The translations under genes were made by a program, and so were the position numbers. A stretch of DNA of 64,000 nt from Lachnospiraceae bacterium (GTDB lineage Bacteria > Bacillota > Clostridia > Lachnospirales > Lachnospiraceae), in the NCBI GenBank assembly GCA_017441585.1, contig JAFRWW010000067.1:62001-126000 (forward strand), given 5' to 3'. This document shows positions 59,090 to 64,000 of this stretch, piece after piece. Under the pieces are notes generated by a model. The model did no database searches. It was not told where the DNA came from and saw nothing but the letters and a program-made list of their open reading frames with translations. Every line of letters begins with the position of its first letter. Position 1 is the stretch's first letter.

Positions 59090-60472
59090 TTATGCCTCTC
59101 CCTTCACCGTTTCCAACCTCTCCGGTTCTTCATTCTTCAGTCTTTTTTCTTTTTTCGCCTCATCGAACTTCTTCTTTGCGCCTTCGATGGTGAAGTCATC
59201 GATATAGTATGCTATCGCAGCCTTTCCGATGGCACCGGTTCCGAAGGCGGCCACGGATGCGCTCACTGCAGAGCCTGCGCCGGGCCAAAGTCCATTGAGG
59301 AGCTTTGTGCCCTGCTGTGCTATAAGTCTGAACACATTTCCGGCACCAACTATCCCGCCCATGCTAAAAATAAATTCCTTGGCGGTCTCCAGAGATATCT
59401 CTCTTCCGCTAAGGGATGCGATCAGGCATACCATGAAAGACTGGATGGCTACGAGGACATAGATGTCTGCCAGGGGAATGGGCGTCAGCGCCACAGTCGC
59501 CGATATTCCGGAGAATATCTTGACCAGATGCGAACCCAGCCTATGCACTACATCATTCAGTCGGGCGGCCATCCTCAATCCCATCTGCGCTTCAAAATCA
59601 AGGATGGCCTCTTCTAATATATTGAGCAGTTCCTCAATATTATATCTTCCGTCAAAAGCCATCTGCAGATTATCGATATCATACTGCGGGAGATTCTCGA
59701 TAGCCTCCACGGGAACCTCAACTCCGTCAGGTGTCTGCCAGTCGATAAGTGATGAAACCGGAATTATATTATCGATCTTTAATCCGTTTTTAACGATGAT
59801 CTCTTTATAGTATTGTACTACTTCATTTATCTTCTCAATCTTGCTCGTGGTATACTCAGACGGCTTCTTGAGTCTGGCGGGTGCCATCTCATCGCACTTA
59901 TTTACCACACACACGATGGGGAGTCTCAGGCTGTTCCTATCCTCATAATCCTTCGAAAGCTTTTTTAAAAACTGTACGTCGGATCCTACGTCATCCTTAT
60001 GGGTACAGTTCAACACAAAAATGACAACGTCCGGAGAAAACTCGCTTATCTGCTCTATCAGCATCTTCTCAGCAGACTTTTCCCCGTCAAGAGCTTCGGA
60101 TTCCGCAAACCCGCGGGTGTCACAGATTTCCATCAGCACACGGTCACCATCCATGCATTTATACATATCCATACCCTTGGTACAGCTCTTAGTATCGCTC
60201 ACCTTAGCCACATAAGACCCACACAGCGCGTTTATCAGACTGCTCTTGCCCATTCCGGTCCTTCCGATCATGAATATCCTGGGGGGACGATGAGCTTCTA
60301 TGCCGTCCATCAGCTGCTTTAATTCTTTATCTCCAAGGATAACCTTCTTGAGCATATTCCGGGTATCCTCAGGGACTGCTTCCGGCAGTTTATCTATCAA
60401 ATTTCCGGTTTTGACATAGAAATCCTTCATATTCTTCATGCGCTGTTCGATTTTCAAATTATTGTCTTTCAT
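59090..60472 (-). CDS. Membrane-associated GTPase with hydrophobic C-terminal region (DUF697-like)
   Basis: 460 aa from ATG 60472, chosen because GGGG lies 6 bases upstream. The G-domain has GRTGMGKSSLINALCG, a switch TKGMDMY, ICDTRGFAE and VVNKCDEMA. Its C-terminal half has two hydrophobic stretches (about 330-355 and 385-440, glycine/alanine-rich), like bacterial IRG/YjeG-type or DUF697 GTPases that bind membranes. Last 30 residues are charged. It precedes DUF4869 and the P-loop protein. A regulatory or membrane-remodelling role is plausible. Confidence 0.7.
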   Translation of the reverse strand: MKDNNLKIEQRMKNMKDFYVKTGNLIDKLPEAVPEDTRNMLKKVILGDKELKQLMDGIEAHRPPRIFMIGRTGMGKSSLINALCGSYVAKVSDTKSCTKGMDMYKCMDGDRVLMEICDTRGFAESEALDGEKSAEKMLIEQISEFSPDVVIFVLNCTHKDDVGSDVQFLKKLSKDYEDRNSLRLPIVCVVNKCDEMAPARLKKPSEYTTSKIEKINEVVQYYKEIIVKNGLKIDNIIPVSSLIDWQTPDGVEVPVEAIENLPQYDIDNLQMAFDGRYNIEELLNILEEAILDFEAQMGLRMAARLNDVVHRLGSHLVKIFSGISATVALTPIPLADIYVLVAIQSFMVCLIASLSGREISLETAKEFIFSMGGIVGAGNVFRLIAQQGTKLLNGLWPGAGSAVSASVAAFGTGAIGKAAIAYYIDDFTIEGAKKKFDEAKKEKRLKNEEPERLETVKGEA

Positions 60473-60515
60473 GATAAACCCCAAAAATGATAATATACAC
60501 AAAAAAATCACTATC

Positions 60516-60544
60516 TATTAACAAGAATAAAAATTATCGTTCAA
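60516..60544 (-). promoter_or_regulatory. Tentative promoter of the accessory operon
   Basis: Minus strand TTGAAC (60539-60544), 17 bases, TTAATA (60516-60521). The -10 is weak and several other A+T-rich matches occur nearby. Confidence 0.3.
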
Positions 60545-60600
60545 ATTGATGAAGACAGTTTAACTTAATTACAAAGACACCATATGCCATAGTTCATCAC

Positions 60601-63270
60601 TTAAAGCCTCGGATCCACAGGTTCGCTCTCAAAAGCCAGCACACCGAACACGCATTGATGGATACGGCTTAACGGCTCCTTTTTCACAAAACGGTTAAGT
60701 GCTTCCATGCCCAGCGAGAATTCTTTCAGTGCCATCTCCCGTTTACGGGACAGAGAACGGACCTTCAGACGTTTTAAATGCTCTTCAAAAAGATATTCAG
60801 GACCGTATATGATCCGAAGATATTCCCTTCCCCTGCACTTTACGGCAGGCTGCAACAGCCCCCGACCGCCGTAAGAGACAAAATCATACGGCTTTACCAC
60901 CATGCCTTCGCCGCCACTACCGGTCAGCTTAAGCCACCAGTCAACCCCCGCTCTTACGGACACTTCATCATTCACGTCAACCACCAGATAGGGCGTCGCC
61001 ATGAACATTTTATCGGTCAGTGTACAATATTTCTTAACGGTCTCCATATGCCAGATATGATCCTTATCCGAATACACATGCCCCTCAGTGGCCAGCAGGT
61101 GAAATGGTGCAAGCACCAGATCATCTATACTGTTAACGTCCCAGCAATACTCACGGTAAGCTTTCACATACCCTTCCATGGCCCGCTGTTGCTCATACAG
61201 ATCTGACAGCAATGCTGCCAGGTCCGCATCACCGTCTCCTGCCGGCTTCACCTTTCCCGAAACCGGATCGTTTGCATCAAAAAATGGCTCATGGTCTTTT
61301 CCCGGAATACGCCCTGCATCCACAGGTATTCCCATCCTCTCACATGCAGTTTTCACCACATCGATCTTTGCCGCGATGGTCTGTCGGCCCGCCGTGCCTA
61401 TGGGTGCATACTGTGTCCTGATCAGATCCCTCGCCTTTTCCGACCATGGCATGAGCTCCGCATCGATACACACCCAGTCGGTTTTAAAATCCTCCCAGAA
61501 CCCGCTTTCTGACAGGGCCGCTTTGAGCCGGTCCAAAAGGCCACGCTCTGTATCTTTATCCTGAAAAAACCTGCGACCGGTTCTGGTGTACACCACGCCT
61601 CTGTCGCCGGTATGAACATTAAATCTTTCACCCGCCGTCTTTTCATCCCTGCACAGGACCACTACGCATCTCGAGCCCATATGCTTTTTCTCGCATACCA
61701 CCTTTTGCACACCGTTTTTCCTGTAATAGGAAAAGGCTTCCGTCGGGTACTCCAGATGATCCGGCAGTGACGACGTCTCACAGGGAGACATGGTAGGTGG
61801 CAGGTAAATAAGCCAGTGGGGATCCGCAGAGAATCTACTCATGATCTCCATGGCGGCTGCACTCTGATCCTCTCTCACGGTTATGGCGCCGGTCAGCGCG
61901 GTTTCTATGCGCAGCTTTCCGGTCACATCCGATGCCAGCAGGGCGTCGTTCATATCCGTCGCGGTCTCTTTCAGAGGACGTACAGGCTTATAATATTCTT
62001 CATGAGCTTTTACACTGACCGTCTCCATCTCCGGATAGCGCAGCGCGCTTAAGCTTCCTCCAAAGACACAGCCCGTGTCTATACAATAAGTATTGTTTAA
62101 CGCATAAACTCTCTCACGGGGCACATGGCCATACACAATCACCGCCCTGCCGCGGTATTCCTGTGCCCAGTCCAGCCTCACCGGCAGCCCCAGATCGTCC
62201 GTCTCTCCCGTAGTATCTCCATACAAGCAAAAAGCCCTGATCCTGCCGGACGCGCGGCCGATATATTCCTGTTTTATCCCGGCATGTGCCACCACCAGTT
62301 TCCCGTCATCCAGTACGTAATGACTAATAAGGCCCTCCAGAAAAGCCCTGACCTCAGCCACAAGATCGGGATCTGCCTGTTCCAGTTCCTTTATCGTACT
62401 TTCCATGCCATGTGACACCTGCACATTCCTGCCACCCAGATATCTCTCCAGTTTATTGTCATGATTACCGGTGATACAAAGAGCACTGCCTTTTTTGACC
62501 ATATCCATGACCAGTTTTAGAGTCCCCATACTGTCAGGCCCTCTGTCAGTCAGATCGCCCAAAAATACTGCACAGCGTCCATCGGGATGAACATAGGATC
62601 CGTCTTTTTCTTCATATCCCAGTTTATCCAACAGTTCCCTGAGTTCCCCGCTGCACCCATGCACGTCGCCTATGATGTCAAAAGGTCCGTGAAGGTCCTT
62701 TTTGTCACTCCATAATCTGGTATATTCTATCTGCACCTCATCTATGTCAGAGCCTTCCAGAACATATACAAACCTGAACCCTTCCTTCTTTAACTTCTTT
62801 ATACTCTTTTTAAGATTATCGGCCTGCGTTTTTATCACGCGATGTGATATCCTGCGGTCAGTGCGCTCCTCACTTCTTTTTACCAGCTCGGCATCATCGA
62901 TATTTAAGACTATGGCCACCGCATGCACATCGTATGCCTTTGCCGTTTCGATCACCTTTTTACGGTCGGCCGCCTGTACGTTTGTGGCATCTATCACGGT
63001 CCTCCTGCCCAGAGCCAATCTTTTTGCCGCGGCAAAATACAAAAGCTCAAAAGCTTCCTTAGAAACAGACTGATCGTTCTCATCATCGCATACCACTGCC
63101 CGACAGTGATCCGAAGACAGAACTTCCGTAGATTTAAAATGTTTTTTTGCGAATGTGCTCTTACCGCTGCCCGACACTCCCACCAAGGCGATGAGGGAAA
63201 GTTCCGGGATCTGTATCACACATTTACCTTTTTTATCCATATCCATATTTTGACCACTTAATGTTTCCAT
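60601..63270 (-). CDS. pnkp: Polynucleotide kinase-phosphatase-ligase (bacterial Pnkp)
   Basis: 889 aa from ATG 63270 (a TTG one codon upstream is possible). Kinase domain: P-loop LVGVSGSGKSTFAKKHF (about 30-45). Phosphatase: DIIGDVHGCSGELRELLDKLGYE, FLGDLTDRGPDS and CITGNHDNKLERYLGG, the binuclear metallophosphoesterase set. Ligase: nucleotidyltransferase motif CEKKHMGSRCVVVL (Lys-adenylate at about 520), then GEGMVVKPYDF. Pnkp heals and seals broken RNA 3'- and 5'-ends together with Hen1, which lies upstream with 16 bp between. This is the second RNA-repair set of the window besides RtcB/PrfH. Confidence 0.92.
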   Translation of the reverse strand: METLSGQNMDMDKKGKCVIQIPELSLIALVGVSGSGKSTFAKKHFKSTEVLSSDHCRAVVCDDENDQSVSKEAFELLYFAAAKRLALGRRTVIDATNVQAADRKKVIETAKAYDVHAVAIVLNIDDAELVKRSEERTDRRISHRVIKTQADNLKKSIKKLKKEGFRFVYVLEGSDIDEVQIEYTRLWSDKKDLHGPFDIIGDVHGCSGELRELLDKLGYEEKDGSYVHPDGRCAVFLGDLTDRGPDSMGTLKLVMDMVKKGSALCITGNHDNKLERYLGGRNVQVSHGMESTIKELEQADPDLVAEVRAFLEGLISHYVLDDGKLVVAHAGIKQEYIGRASGRIRAFCLYGDTTGETDDLGLPVRLDWAQEYRGRAVIVYGHVPRERVYALNNTYCIDTGCVFGGSLSALRYPEMETVSVKAHEEYYKPVRPLKETATDMNDALLASDVTGKLRIETALTGAITVREDQSAAAMEIMSRFSADPHWLIYLPPTMSPCETSSLPDHLEYPTEAFSYYRKNGVQKVVCEKKHMGSRCVVVLCRDEKTAGERFNVHTGDRGVVYTRTGRRFFQDKDTERGLLDRLKAALSESGFWEDFKTDWVCIDAELMPWSEKARDLIRTQYAPIGTAGRQTIAAKIDVVKTACERMGIPVDAGRIPGKDHEPFFDANDPVSGKVKPAGDGDADLAALLSDLYEQQRAMEGYVKAYREYCWDVNSIDDLVLAPFHLLATEGHVYSDKDHIWHMETVKKYCTLTDKMFMATPYLVVDVNDEVSVRAGVDWWLKLTGSGGEGMVVKPYDFVSYGGRGLLQPAVKCRGREYLRIIYGPEYLFEEHLKRLKVRSLSRKREMALKEFSLGMEALNRFVKKEPLSRIHQCVFGVLAFESEPVDPRL

Positions 63271-63289
63271 CAAAAATCAAATTTTAATC

Positions 63290-64000
63290 TCACTTTTTCA
63301 CAAATACCGCCATCTGCGTAGGTGACGATCCATCAGTCGTAAAAATGAATGAAGCCCTCTCCTGTTCACCGTCTCCCGGTTCATTATGGTTCACATCTAT
63401 CCCCTTTACGGTGACGGTATACCCATACTTCTCACAGATATGTCCGGTCCATTTTTCAAACTCTTCCCTGTCCCATTCAAATCGGTGATCATCATGGCGC
63501 ATCTGCCCGTCATATAAGCCGTAATTCTCGTTATACCTTCTATCAGGTGTCGTAAATATCACCATCTTCGGCGCCGCCCATTTAAATACCACCTGTTCCA
63601 GCATGGGCAGACGCTCGGGCTCGATGTGTTCCATCACCTCTATGACACTCATGCAATCATAACCTTTAAAACGCTCATCCGGATACATTAAGGACCCCTG
63701 AAACAGTTTCACCTTTTGTTTTTGTCTCTCGGGAAGTCTTTCGTATCCGATACGCTCCGCCGCCTTTTTGAGTTCCCCGGTGACCACGTCCGCACCTGCG
63801 ATCGTTTCCGGCTTACCGGAATCCAGGAGCAGCTTTATGAGTTTGCCCTCACCGCAACCCAGGTCTATGCAGGTCTTGGCACCACATCTTAATATCTCAT
63901 CCAGTACAGCCTCCAGCCTGGCCTGATCAAGAGGGATAAAAGCACCGTTACCATCCTGAGAGGCATCTCCGTCATCCACAATGGCTACGCTTATTCCAAG
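63290..64000 (-). CDS. hen1: Hen1 3'-terminal RNA ribose 2'-O-methyltransferase, N-terminus beyond the window
   Basis: 237 codons are visible, with the frame open to the right edge; a GTG at 63979 is not the true start, since bacterial Hen1 is about 460 aa. Visible SAM-binding CIDLGCGEGKLIKLLLDSG, the family motif VIEVMEHIEPERLPML, and metal-binding YNENYG, MRHDDHRFEW. Hen1 methylates the 2'-OH of a cut RNA before Pnkp ligates it, which makes the repaired site resistant to the same ribotoxin. The visible part is the methyltransferase half; the N-terminal half, needed for Pnkp ligase activation, is off-window. Confidence 0.9.
   Translation of the reverse strand, partial: LGISVAIVDDGDASQDGNGAFIPLDQARLEAVLDEILRCGAKTCIDLGCGEGKLIKLLLDSGKPETIAGADVVTGELKKAAERIGYERLPERQKQKVKLFQGSLMYPDERFKGYDCMSVIEVMEHIEPERLPMLEQVVFKWAAPKMVIFTTPDRRYNENYGLYDGQMRHDDHRFEWDREEFEKWTGHICEKYGYTVTVKGIDVNHNEPGDGEQERASFIFTTDGSSPTQMAVFVKK

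Noticed and set aside
63290..63979. Complete 229-aa methyltransferase starting at GTG 63979
   Set aside because: The frame stays open to the window edge and the family is about twice as long, so the start lies beyond the window.
1..64000. tRNA, rRNA, T-box and common riboswitches
   Set aside because: I scanned the gaps by eye and saw no cloverleaf, T-box motif or known riboswitch core; a covariance-model search (tRNAscan-SE, Rfam) would settle it.

Overview
The window looks like chromosomal DNA of a Gram-positive anaerobe of the Lachnospiraceae (Clostridia), probably a gut or rumen fibre degrader related to Butyrivibrio. This rests on established gene families: PFOR, class III anaerobic ribonucleotide reductase, a minimal SufBC pair, GlnRS, solitary GltA-like flavoproteins, Rpn-family nucleases, DUF4869, WYL regulators and a secreted family-9-type pectate lyase. 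Strong AGGAGG-type ribosome binding sites and sigma-A-type promoters agree. Nearly all genes lie on the minus strand; only two secreted-protein genes (50866-51780 and 53219-54895) are on plus. No tRNA, rRNA, CRISPR array or complete insertion sequence was seen.

Layout by coordinate (minus-strand genes run right to left). 1-6.9 kb: a partial secreted pectate lyase, glnS, a J-domain membrane protein, an RmlD-type reductase, glmS and a 63-aa ORF behind a good promoter. 7.1-12.6 kb: a TerB-like protein, a 1197-aa adenylation-carrier-condensation protein and a coupled carboxylesterase, possibly a small biosynthetic locus. 12.9-19 kb: an RnfB-like polyferredoxin, PFOR and a GltA-like NADPH flavoprotein, with an iron-box-like palindrome upstream. 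19.2-26.1 kb: nrdD-pyrF-argB-argC and a dynamin-like GTPase. 26.3-30.4 kb: minimal SufCB and a secreted papain-like protease. 30.7-36.9 kb: poorly known proteins, including a 14-repeat DUF4116 protein fused to a LUD domain. 37.1-37.7 kb: a gene-free array of about nine dyads at a 53-bp period. 37.7-42.5 kb: a MoxR ATPase - VWA/metallopeptidase - RtcB - PrfH operon, inferred to repair RNA and rescue ribosomes.

42.6-50.8 kb is the oddest stretch. A divergent second DnaA and a membrane-anchored chimera of degenerate C-family DNA polymerase plus DnaA domain IV each follow an Rpn-nuclease gene or Rpn tail. Each is separated from it by the same two-hairpin terminator element, which occurs five times. 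Two further decayed copies of the cassette are visible. This is the best candidate here for an undescribed system.

50.8-64 kb: a Big2-like secreted protein, hflX, a duplicated-domain lipoprotein, a 131-bp MITE-like element, a WYL regulator, an accessory row (acidic protein, P-loop protein, DUF4869, membrane GTPase), then the RNA-repair pair Pnkp and Hen1, the latter cut by the window edge. Two independent RNA-repair pathways therefore lie within 26 kb of each other. All family assignments come from reading motifs by eye; no database search was possible.
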